Assembly (NCBI GenBank): GCA_023411225.1
Contig: JAEYPA010000085.1
Location: 1 to 36,997 of the forward strand
DNA: 36,997 nt
Source of the DNA: Bacillota bacterium
GTDB taxonomy: Bacteria; Bacillota; Clostridia; Lachnospirales; Lachnospiraceae
Reading direction: 5' to 3'
Below, piece after piece: positions 9,158 to 16,584 of this stretch. Position 1 is the first letter of the stretch. Every line of letters starts with the position of its first letter. The position numbers and the translations under genes are program-made. The notes beneath the pieces were generated by a model that was not told the origin of the DNA, made no database searches, and saw only the letters and a list, made by a program, of their open reading frames with translations.

Positions 9158-10027
9158 TTATTTTACACTATAACCAATGCGTTCACCAAGCTTCACAATG
9201 GTCTCAATATTCTCTCTAGAATTCTCCAGTAAATCAGGATCTGCCTTAATCTGATTTTTCTTTACAAGTAGTACTGTAGTTGAGCCACCAAATTCAAACA
9301 TGCCTTTCTCTTCACCACGCTTAAAAGCATGTTTTCCATGATGGTTAATAATACGGCCAATCATCATAGCTCCAACTTCTACTTGTACAACCTTGTCAAA
9401 ATGCTTTGTTTCTAACACAGTATATTCTCTACAGTTACGTTTATAGATGTTGCAATGTTCAAGGGCAATTGGATTTACTGTATGTAATTCCCCCGGAATA
9501 AAGTAATTCTCGCCCTTTACACCATCATCAATATAGCAGTAACGGTGATAATCATCTACTGTAAGACGGAAGATCATGCAATATCCGCCTTCAAACTCCT
9601 TGTAAATCTCGTCTCCATCAAGTAAATCCTTCAATGTATAAGCGGAACCTTTAATATGAAAAACGTTGTGATCATTAATTTTATAAATAGAAAACTTCGA
9701 ATCACATGGACTGATAAAGACTTTTGGATCCTTACTGATTGGTCGCTTTCCTTTTCTAATCTTACGTGTAAAAAATTCATTATAAGAACGATATCTTCGC
9801 TTTTCATAATCACTTAGCTTGATGTTTGAGTTTTTCAAAAAGATATCAATAATTCCTGTAGATAAACCGCTGTCCAAAAAACATCCAACTATCCTGGATA
9901 TCACTGGTTTTGTTAATACTTTTAACAGCACTCTACCAGGGACTGTTTTATACAGTAAACCAAGAGTTACTTCCTGGCTTTCATTTGTAGTCAAATAATG
10001 CCCCTTACGATCTTTGATTACGCTCAT
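9158..10027 (-). CDS. psd: Phosphatidylserine decarboxylase proenzyme
   Basis: This enzyme decarboxylates phosphatidylserine to phosphatidylethanolamine at the membrane. It is made as a proenzyme that cleaves itself to form a pyruvoyl cofactor. The 289-residue protein has the late GGST motif (residues 247-250, in FEFGGSTTVLL); cleavage between G248 and S249 would give a long beta chain and a 41-residue alpha chain. The conserved regions VDDYHRYCYIDDG and VGAMMIGRI, with their histidine and glycine pattern, are also present. The gene follows pssA by 1 nt, so the two consecutive steps from CDP-diacylglycerol to phosphatidylethanolamine are encoded together. The motif is GGST rather than the LGST of the E. 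coli enzyme, a variation I believe is common in clostridia. Confidence 0.95.
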   Translation of the reverse strand: MSVIKDRKGHYLTTNESQEVTLGLLYKTVPGRVLLKVLTKPVISRIVGCFLDSGLSTGIIDIFLKNSNIKLSDYEKRRYRSYNEFFTRKIRKGKRPISKDPKVFISPCDSKFSIYKINDHNVFHIKGSAYTLKDLLDGDEIYKEFEGGYCMIFRLTVDDYHRYCYIDDGVKGENYFIPGELHTVNPIALEHCNIYKRNCREYTVLETKHFDKVVQVEVGAMMIGRIINHHGKHAFKRGEEKGMFEFGGSTTVLLVKKNQIKADPDLLENSRENIETIVKLGERIGYSVK

Positions 10028-10028
10028 A

Positions 10029-10646
10029 TTAGAACCCCTTTACAAACCAGATAAATTCAGCGATACCAACCACTAAACACACTAGCATGCCTTTCATTTG
10101 AAGCTTTATCACTTTAAATTTCAAAACAAAAGCAACTGCAATAATTGCCAAACAAACAGCATACACCTGTGGAAAGCAAGAACCGATATACTCACGGAAG
10201 CTGTAAACCAACGGAAGTATCAAAGCCACATTGGTAACTGGTAATCCCTCATAATACACTCTTGGACCACCTGTTGTCTGCTGACGTTCCTCTTCCATTA
10301 CATTAAAGTACGCCAATCGAACTAAAGCTGCTAAAGTATAGCATATTAATACAATATAGTATGCTATATGATCTTTCATACCTAAATTATATCCGATAAC
10401 TGCAGGAAGAACACCAAAGCAAACTAAATCAGAAAGGGAATCAATCTGAATTCCGAATCGCTTCTCTTGAACTGTCCTCTTTCTTGTTTTAGCTACAGTT
10501 CCATCAAACATATCGCAAAGTCCTGCAAGCATAAGCATCAACATTGCCAAAGATGTACTGCCATCAATTGCACTATAAGCTCCAAACAACGCTAAGCCTG
10601 CTCCAATGTAAGTCAAAATAACAGTATAATTATAGAAGCCTATCAT
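10029..10646 (-). CDS. pssA: CDP-diacylglycerol-serine O-phosphatidyltransferase
   Basis: This 205-residue integral membrane enzyme joins CDP-diacylglycerol and serine to give phosphatidylserine. The CDP-alcohol phosphatidyltransferase signature is complete in its acidic residues: D45, D48-G49, A52, G65, D69 and D73. The usual arginine after the alanine is lysine here (K53), and the spacer to G65 is 11 residues, within the range accepted for the family. About six hydrophobic segments are visible. The start codon shares one base with the stop of the upstream gene (TAATG), so translation is probably coupled, and psd follows after 1 nt. The pairing with psd decides serine rather than glycerol-phosphate or inositol as the acceptor. 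Confidence 0.92.
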   Translation of the reverse strand: MIGFYNYTVILTYIGAGLALFGAYSAIDGSTSLAMLMLMLAGLCDMFDGTVAKTRKRTVQEKRFGIQIDSLSDLVCFGVLPAVIGYNLGMKDHIAYYIVLICYTLAALVRLAYFNVMEEERQQTTGGPRVYYEGLPVTNVALILPLVYSFREYIGSCFPQVYAVCLAIIAVAFVLKFKVIKLQMKGMLVCLVVGIAEFIWFVKGF

Positions 10647-11701
10647 TATATCTTTCTCCCTTCAGCACATTTACTGGGTCTAGTAACAAAAAAGTGATAC
10701 AATACCGTTATGATACCGGTAAACACTAATTGAAAATAAAAATTAATTCCTCTTGTCAACACCATAGCTGGCGCCACATAGTTTTCTGCATATATCTCTG
10801 CATATAGTAACATAAACATAGCCTCAGATACACCTACAGCACCTGGCAGAGGCAAGGAATCTACTGTAATAGAGATTACCACCTGAAGTGCAAAAATATC
10901 CATTACATTAAAACCTTTTAAGCCAAAGCTACGAAACACACAATAACCTACAGTAAATAAGGCACATCTCTGTATTAGAGTCACGATAGTGGTTTTTACC
11001 AACACAGATGGATGATCTTTAATAAATACAGCACTGGTATGATAGTCTTCCAAATGCTTATAAACACTTTCCAACTTAGCTTGTGGCCGTTTCATGATGT
11101 GTAGTTTAGCTAAAATTTTAAAAAATCCTGATACTACTTTCTTAACAATCGTTTTGCTATACATGCACAATAAACATGCTGCTATAATCGCAATATTAAC
11201 AATAATACCTGCAATAAACAGCCAAAAAGTCAGACGGTTACGCATAATAAAATCTCGATGTACAAAACATACAATAAGACCTAAGAAAAGTAACACAACC
11301 TTATATATTACCGTATAGAGTAATATTACAATTGAGGTTTTAGAAATAGGAAGCCCATCCTTTGACATGTAGTAAGCCAACACAGGCTGACCACCAGTAG
11401 CAGATGGTGTTATTCCGCAATAAAATAAATCTATACAGGAATAGCAGAAGCTTCTAATGATACCAATTGACATTCCTATGGACTGTCCCAATATAGATAA
11501 GCTAATACCTTCCAAAAATATATTTCCAAAAACCATAAAGACTGCAATTATTAAAAATGTATTATCCGAATCATGGATAATTTTCATTAAAGTCTTTAAA
11601 TCACACGTCCGAAACACAACATAGTATGTAAGGAGAAATAACGCTACCAACATAATAAAACTAGTTACATACTTATTATCGAATTTCTTAAGTATCTTCA
11701 T
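10646..11701 (-). CDS. YbhN/LPG-synthase-TM-like (UPF0104) membrane protein
   Basis: This 351-residue polytopic membrane protein has about eight hydrophobic segments and the conserved regions YCGITPSATGGQPVLAYYM and LPLPGAVGVSEA. These are characteristic of the lysylphosphatidylglycerol synthase transmembrane domain family (UPF0104), which in MprF acts as a lipid flippase. There is no C-terminal aminoacyl-transferase domain, so it is not MprF itself. It is the first gene of an operon with pssA and psd (1-nt overlap). A role in moving or handling a phospholipid, perhaps one made by this operon, is a reasonable inference but unproven. It starts at an ATG at 11701, behind AAGGTGA. Confidence 0.85.
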   Translation of the reverse strand: MKILKKFDNKYVTSFIMLVALFLLTYYVVFRTCDLKTLMKIIHDSDNTFLIIAVFMVFGNIFLEGISLSILGQSIGMSIGIIRSFCYSCIDLFYCGITPSATGGQPVLAYYMSKDGLPISKTSIVILLYTVIYKVVLLFLGLIVCFVHRDFIMRNRLTFWLFIAGIIVNIAIIAACLLCMYSKTIVKKVVSGFFKILAKLHIMKRPQAKLESVYKHLEDYHTSAVFIKDHPSVLVKTTIVTLIQRCALFTVGYCVFRSFGLKGFNVMDIFALQVVISITVDSLPLPGAVGVSEAMFMLLYAEIYAENYVAPAMVLTRGINFYFQLVFTGIITVLYHFFVTRPSKCAEGRKI

Positions 11702-11814
11702 ACTGTCACCTTTTAGAACCAGTTAACAATCTAATGCAAAAAGCTCTATCCTAACATATAATAGGCATTACCATCTCACTGGACATAACAATCCATTTGT
11801 AACATCCATTTAGC

Positions 11815-11845
11815 ATTATACCATAGGTTACTAGTAGGTAGTCAA
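11815..11845 (-). promoter_or_regulatory. Extended -10 promoter of the phospholipid operon
   Basis: On the minus strand TTGACT (11840-11845) and TATAAT (11815-11820) are 19 nt apart. The -10 is preceded by TGG, giving an extended -10 (TGnTATAAT), which tolerates the long spacer. The predicted leader is about 105 nt. Confidence 0.7.
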
Positions 11846-12103
11846 GTATTTAGACATATTTTATTCATAATTCTAAAAAATTAATAAACTTTTTCAGATT
11901 GAAATTTCCATTATTTTGTATGTTCGCATTATCATTTCCATTTATAGGTTTATATTGGTTCTTGCAATAACCATAATGCGCCATTTTCCCCTATATATTT
12001 ATTTATTTTATCATTTTTTGTATTTTTTTGTTTTTCTTTCGTATATTATGAAATACTTTTATCCCTTTCATCCATTTCCCAAATCACATCTATCATTTGA
12101 CCA
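11846..12103. other. AT-rich intergenic stretch, no gene seen
   Basis: Together with the promoter region to its left this is about 400 nt between genes. It is very rich in T on the plus strand, with runs of phenylalanine, tyrosine and isoleucine codons but no ribosome site or family resemblance. No clear terminator for the small gene to its right was found. Confidence 0.5.
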
Positions 12104-12337
12104 TTATCTCGGATCTATATAATGAACCTCATGTAAATATGCTTCTAAAACAGTACTATTTTCAGTCTGATATGCTTCTATACAGTCATTCTCACTGCTT
12201 TCCACAACTTCATCAGTCTGAATATATACGGAAGTAGTTTTAGGTTCATTTACGATCAGTAACCCACTGACAATAAAGCTTAAACTGATGATTACACTAG
12301 TAATTTTTACTGATTGTTTCAATGTCTTCATATTCAT
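12104..12337 (-). CDS. Small exported or membrane-anchored protein of unknown function (77 aa)
   Basis: I do not recognise a family. The 77-residue product has a positively charged N-terminus (MNMKTLKQSVK) and a 20-residue hydrophobic segment, then an acidic tail with EVVESSENDC and LEAYLHEVHYIDPR. This fits a secreted peptide or a single-pass membrane protein with a short outside tail and one cysteine. An AAAGGAG ribosome site lies about 13 nt before the first ATG and about 19 nt before the second. A TATAAT box is seen upstream at 12403-12408 on the same strand. It is transcribed divergently from degV. It is likely a real gene because of the start signals and signal-like sequence, but it might be small and lineage-specific. 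Confidence 0.6.
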   Translation of the reverse strand: MNMKTLKQSVKITSVIISLSFIVSGLLIVNEPKTTSVYIQTDEVVESSENDCIEAYQTENSTVLEAYLHEVHYIDPR

Positions 12338-12357
12338 ACTATAAATAGCACTCCTTT

Positions 12358-12408
12358 CGCAAATGTTTTCGTTACAATAATAGCATTTGCAACATTTATT
12401 AAATTATA
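12358..12408 (-). promoter_or_regulatory. -10 box and inverted repeat upstream of the small exported gene
   Basis: On the minus strand TATAAT (12403-12408) is followed by GCAAATG ... CATTTGC, a 7-bp inverted repeat with about an 18-nt spacer, located between the start of transcription and the ribosome site. It could be an operator or an mRNA hairpin. No good -35 box was seen. Confidence 0.35.
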
Positions 12409-12568
12409 CTTCCATAATTTATATTCAACTTCCGTTTTTTCATTTAAAATCTAATCCTTGATAAAAAATGTATTTATTAGTACAATATAAATAACTTAAT
12501 ACTACTTACATTAATTTTAAGGTTTTTACAATTAGTATTTTTTATAATACAACTTTAAGGAGACAACT

Positions 12569-13447
12569 ATGAGCGACTATGTAATAATAAGCGACGCCAC
12601 TCTAGACTTACCTTTGGATATTATGGAACAACATAAGATCCATGTTATACCAATGACATTTACTCTAAATGATGTTTCTTACACCCATTTCCCAGACGAA
12701 AGAGAGATTACCATTGAAGCATTCTATAAGGCATTAACTGAAGGTGGCCTTTCCCAATCCTCTCAGATACCTCCCATTATCTATCAGGAATTTATGGAAG
12801 AGTTTTTGAAACAGGGTAAGGATATTTATTATATTGCATTTTCCTCAGGACTGAGTGGAACCTACAATTCAGGAAGAATGGTGATGGAGAATCTTAAAGA
12901 AAAATATCCTAATCAAAAATTATTATGCTCAGATACTCTTTGCGCATCCATAGGAGAAGGACTATTAGTTCTCACTGCTGCTAGAAAAAAGGAAGAAGGC
13001 TTATCTATAGAAGAATTACAGCAATGGGTAAATAAACATCGTAGTAATTTTATGCATTGGTTTACCGTAAAAGATTTATTCTACCTAAAACGAGGTGGAC
13101 GTCTTTCCAGTCTGGAAGCTTTAGTAGGAACAGCACTGAAGATTCGACCTGTATTAACTACAGATGACGAGGGTAAATTAGTGGTATTCTCCAAGTTACG
13201 AGGATCTAAAAAAGAGCTTGAATTCCTTGTAAATGCCTTAGAAACTCAAGCAATCACCCCAGCTACTCAAACAATAATTATTGGACATAGTGATAATTTG
13301 GAACAGGCTAAGGCCTTAGAACAGTTAATAAAAGAAAAAAATATTGTAAAAGAAATCATTATATCACAGATTGGACCTATTATAGGAACACATACAGGTC
13401 CTGGAATGTTGGCACTTACCTTTTATGGGGAAAAACCTGCAAATTAG
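12569..13447 (+). CDS. DegV family fatty-acid-binding protein
   Basis: This 292-residue protein contains the DegV/FakB motifs: SDATLDLP near the N-terminus, SSQIPP, the SSGLSGTYNSG loop, LKRGGRLSS and the late HTGPGMLAL. Family members bind a fatty acid in the cleft between two domains. In other Firmicutes FakB proteins present it to the kinase FakA, which feeds exogenous fatty acids into phospholipid synthesis. FakA is not in this window, so the partner is unknown. It is the only protein gene on the plus strand. An AAGGAG ribosome site lies 7 nt upstream and a terminator about 80 nt downstream. A TATAAT at 12543-12548 might be its -10 box, but the -35 is poor. Confidence 0.9.
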   Translation: MSDYVIISDATLDLPLDIMEQHKIHVIPMTFTLNDVSYTHFPDEREITIEAFYKALTEGGLSQSSQIPPIIYQEFMEEFLKQGKDIYYIAFSSGLSGTYNSGRMVMENLKEKYPNQKLLCSDTLCASIGEGLLVLTAARKKEEGLSIEELQQWVNKHRSNFMHWFTVKDLFYLKRGGRLSSLEALVGTALKIRPVLTTDDEGKLVVFSKLRGSKKELEFLVNALETQAITPATQTIIIGHSDNLEQAKALEQLIKEKNIVKEIIISQIGPIIGTHTGPGMLALTFYGEKPAN

Positions 13448-13526
13448 AAAAAGAATATTACTTGCAAAACTCTCCGCCTGGGGGTCTTGCAAGCGGCAAC
13501 TTCTTCTCCAACCCAGTGCAATCCTT
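13448..13526 (+). other. GC-richer intergenic element with nested inverted repeats
   Basis: Between the degV stop and its terminator lies a segment much richer in G and C than the surrounding intergenic DNA. It contains CTTGCAA ... TTGCAAG (7 bp, perfect) and, as an alternative fold, TTGCA and CTGGG pairing with CCCAG-TGCAA further right. It might be a structured 3' UTR or small RNA, or a remnant of something else. I do not recognise an RNA family. Confidence 0.35.
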
Positions 13527-13556
13527 GACTTCCTGTTATTTAGGAAGTCTTTTTTA
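13527..13556 (+). terminator. Intrinsic terminator of degV
   Basis: Perfect 7-bp stem GACTTCC/GGAAGTC (13527-13533 and 13543-13549) with a 9-nt loop, followed by seven T on the plus strand. Confidence 0.8.
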
Positions 13557-13572
13557 TTCTAATACTCCTATA

Positions 13573-14796
13573 CTACTTTAGCGTCACAAAAATAGGCGTG
13601 TGATGAATAGCCGGTAGAATAATATCTATTAAATCCTTCGTTCTTAACTTTAAACTACTGGTATTGATACATGGATGACACCCTATAAATTCCATCTCTG
13701 CCACATCTTGGTCTATAACAAGCTGTACCTTATTCTCTGTATCATTCATGAGGCCTAGAACACTTACAGACCCTGGAGTGATATCCAGATACTTCTCCAT
13801 ATATTCCGGAGTTCCAAATGATAATCTGGTACTATTAATCTGCCTTGCCACTTCTGGAGTTTTCAGCTTTTTATTCCCTGCTATCATAAGAAGATAGTAT
13901 TGGTCTTTCTTAGAATTACATAAAAACAAATTCTTACATATCTCTATGTCTAGGATTCGGTCTACGTCATGACAATCCTCTATGGAAGCTGTCTCCCTAT
14001 GATCCAAACGCCAAAATGGTACCTGAAGCCGTTCCAACAACTCATATACCCGCATTTCTTTTTCCATACGGTTTTCTGCTCCTGTAGCACCCTGATATAC
14101 AATTGGCTGTAATTCCATACCATGCAATAGTTTATACCCCTTTCCAGTTAGTATAATCTGACACAATTCCTGTATAGTGTCTATCTTTTTTGTAAGCTCT
14201 AACCCACCTAATTTACATTCGTCAAAATGTGAATCAGAACCCTCTATCATTGGTAAATAATGCTGTTTGGCGTACTCATAAGCACGATTGTTATAAATTG
14301 GATCTCTCTTTACATTCCCTTGATTATATACCTCTATTCCATCCACATACTGAGGAAATACACGAACCTCTGGTATATAGTATTCCTCCCTAAATGGATG
14401 TGCTTGAAAGATATAACCGCCGGCTTCTTTGACCATCCGATATTGCTCTTCTATTGAACAAGTTGCAACTTCTGGATGCTTAAATAGCCAATGCTTGTCT
14501 AGTCCATAAACCAGAAAATCAGTTCCTTGATATGCTGATTCCCAGCCAAAGAATACATCTAAGCCTATACGTTCTCCTTCTGCTTTTGCTTTTTCATAGC
14601 CTATACAGAATAACTCCACCCTTTTTTCCCAGGGAAGGCCTTTAGGAACTGTTGTATTACCATTAAAGAAATGATCGGTTACAATAATCCCCTGATATCC
14701 ATTCTTCTTATATTTTTGTACCTGTTCTTCTGCCGTAGCACCTGCACATGCACTAATCTCTCTAGTATGCACATGCATATCAATTTTGTAACCCAT
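13573..14796 (-). CDS. PHP phosphoesterase domain fused to YbaK/ProX-type aminoacyl-tRNA deacylase domain
   Basis: This 407-residue protein has two domains. Residues 1 to about 235 form a PHP metal-dependent phosphoesterase with its expected ligands: DMHVH (H8, H10), TDH (D41, H42), GWE (E86), AHP (H133) and GSDSH (D188, H190). From about 245 to the end the sequence matches the YbaK/ProX (PrdX, INS-type) editing domain that hydrolyses mischarged aminoacyl-tRNA: CKNLFL (288-292), RLSF (324-327), TPGSVSVLGL (340-349) and HPCINT (from H374). The reading frame is open throughout, so this is a true fusion, not two overlapping genes. An ATG at 14838 is in frame, but the one at 14796 has the better ribosome site (GGGGAAG, 4 nt spacing) and directly precedes the PHP fold. 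It follows the ABC exporter genes by 48 nt. Both functions are inferred from motifs; the substrate is unknown. Confidence 0.85.
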   Translation of the reverse strand: MGYKIDMHVHTREISACAGATAEEQVQKYKKNGYQGIIVTDHFFNGNTTVPKGLPWEKRVELFCIGYEKAKAEGERIGLDVFFGWESAYQGTDFLVYGLDKHWLFKHPEVATCSIEEQYRMVKEAGGYIFQAHPFREEYYIPEVRVFPQYVDGIEVYNQGNVKRDPIYNNRAYEYAKQHYLPMIEGSDSHFDECKLGGLELTKKIDTIQELCQIILTGKGYKLLHGMELQPIVYQGATGAENRMEKEMRVYELLERLQVPFWRLDHRETASIEDCHDVDRILDIEICKNLFLCNSKKDQYYLLMIAGNKKLKTPEVARQINSTRLSFGTPEYMEKYLDITPGSVSVLGLMNDTENKVQLVIDQDVAEMEFIGCHPCINTSSLKLRTKDLIDIILPAIHHTPIFVTLK

Positions 14797-14844
14797 GTTA
14801 CTTCCCCTTTCGTAAAAACCCCGAACAACCCAATTCATATATGC

Positions 14845-16584
14845 CTAAGATACAGCAAACTGACTATTATATAGTCTAGCATAGAATCCATTCTGTTTTA
14901 ATAATTCATCATGGGTTCCTTGCTCTATAACATGGCCCTTATCCATTACCAGTATCTGATCTGCTTCCTTTATGGTAGACAAGCGATGGGCAACTATAAA
15001 ACTGGTTCTTCCCTCCATCATCTCGCTAAAAGCTTTCTGAATTCTAATTTCAGTTCTTCTATCAATCGAAGATGTGGCCTCATCTAAAATCAACATAGGA
15101 GGCAGACATAACATAACTCTTGCAATGCAAAGAAGCTGCTTCTGTCCTTGAGACAAATTGCCACCTTCCTCAGAAATAATTGTCTTATAGCCACTTGGGA
15201 GACGTTTAATAAAGCCATGAGCATGCGCCTTCTTAGCTGCTTCTATAATCTCTTCCATGGTAGCTTTTGGCCTTCCGTAGGCAATGTTTTGTGCTATGGT
15301 ACCAGGCTTAAGCCAAGTATCCTGTAATACCATACCATAATTCTTACGAAGACTATCTCTAGTAACCTGTTTATAATTATAATCATTTATGATTATCTTT
15401 CCACTGTCTATTTCATAGAATTTCATTAATAGGTTAATAATGGTGGTCTTACCACAACCGGTAGGTCCCACTATAGCAATTCTCTGCCCCGGTGTTACCT
15501 TCAAGCTCAGGTTCTCTATTAAAGGGGTCTTTTTATCATAAGAAAAGCCCACTTTCTCAAGCTCTATCCTTCCATCCACCTTAGTCAGGTTGATAGCATC
15601 AGCAGCATCCTCAGGCTGCCCCTGCTCCTCCATCAGTTCAAATACCCTTTTTGCTGAGGCAATTGCCCCTTGTAACTCTGTAACTACACCACTTATTTCA
15701 TTAAATGGTTTTGTATATTGATTGGCATAGGTTAAAAAGCAGGATAATTGACCTACGGATATATGATAACTCATAGCAGAAATAGCACCAAAGATACCAA
15801 CTCCTGCATAAACTAATCCATTAATAAAGCGTGTGCAGGGATTAGTGAGGGCCGAATAGAATAAAGCTTTGACACCACATACGCGAAGTCTTTCATTAAT
15901 CTCAAAAAACCGCTCCATATTCTTCTCTTCCCTGCCAAAAGCTTTCACCACCTTCTGTCCACCTATCTGCTCCTCTACATAACCGGTCATTTCACCTCGA
16001 ATCTCAGACTGCTGCTGAAACATATGAAAGGTGTGCTTTGCAATAAATCTTGCAACAAATAAGGATAGCGGGGTAAGCAATATAACGAGGAGAGATATAC
16101 TTACATTAATAGAAAACATAAATCCAATGGTACCAAAAATGGTTATAACACCAGTAAAAAGTTGAGAAAATCCCATCAAAAGTCCGTCTGAAAATTGATC
16201 CACATCTGTAATCATTTTGCTGATAACTGAACCATAGGAGTTGCTATCTAGATAGCTTAATGGAAGCTCTTCTAGGTGCCTAAAGGTCTTTGTTCTAATA
16301 TCTTTTACTACAAAGTAGGTGATCTTATTATTTATCATGGTCATCAGCCATTGGGCCATGGAAGTAATTCCAATTACAATTGCAAGGATAGCCAATACCC
16401 TTTTAATACTTCCAAAATCCACTCGTCCCTTTGCAACAATATAGTCAATAGTATCTCCCACTAAGATAGGGGCGTACAAGGTAAAAGCAACTGTTACAAC
16501 TGCCAACAAAAGTGATAGTACAAAATAAAACCAGTATGGTTTAATCAGCTTTACAATTCTCTTCAAGGTTTCTTTCTGACTCAT
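14845..16584 (-). CDS. Heterodimeric ABC exporter, subunit with catalytic Walker B
   Basis: This is a 579-residue half-transporter with six membrane segments (about 1-310) followed by an ATPase domain. Walker A is GPTGCGKTT (near residue 375), Walker B is LILDEATSS with the catalytic glutamate, and the switch histidine is present in VAHRLS. The signature motif, however, is LSQGQ instead of LSGGQ. The neighbouring subunit has the opposite pattern. Together they would form one normal and one degenerate ATP site, as in BmrCD, LmrCD and TM287/288. The gene overlaps its partner by 4 nt (ATGA). Likely role: export of a drug-like, peptide or lipid substrate; the sequence does not say which. Confidence 0.93.
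   Translation of the reverse strand: MSQKETLKRIVKLIKPYWFYFVLSLLLAVVTVAFTLYAPILVGDTIDYIVAKGRVDFGSIKRVLAILAIVIGITSMAQWLMTMINNKITYFVVKDIRTKTFRHLEELPLSYLDSNSYGSVISKMITDVDQFSDGLLMGFSQLFTGVITIFGTIGFMFSINVSISLLVILLTPLSLFVARFIAKHTFHMFQQQSEIRGEMTGYVEEQIGGQKVVKAFGREEKNMERFFEINERLRVCGVKALFYSALTNPCTRFINGLVYAGVGIFGAISAMSYHISVGQLSCFLTYANQYTKPFNEISGVVTELQGAIASAKRVFELMEEQGQPEDAADAINLTKVDGRIELEKVGFSYDKKTPLIENLSLKVTPGQRIAIVGPTGCGKTTIINLLMKFYEIDSGKIIINDYNYKQVTRDSLRKNYGMVLQDTWLKPGTIAQNIAYGRPKATMEEIIEAAKKAHAHGFIKRLPSGYKTIISEEGGNLSQGQKQLLCIARVMLCLPPMLILDEATSSIDRRTEIRIQKAFSEMMEGRTSFIVAHRLSTIKEADQILVMDKGHVIEQGTHDELLKQNGFYARLYNSQFAVS

Noticed and set aside
11916..12122. Open frame of 68 codons on the plus strand in the AT-rich gap
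   Set aside because: The product is almost only F, Y, I, L and H from T-rich DNA, with no ribosome site; it overlaps the end of the small exported gene.
14797..14838. Upstream ATG of the PHP/ProX gene
   Set aside because: The extra 14 residues have no ribosome site at a proper distance and precede the conserved start of the PHP fold, while the inner ATG has GGGGAAG.
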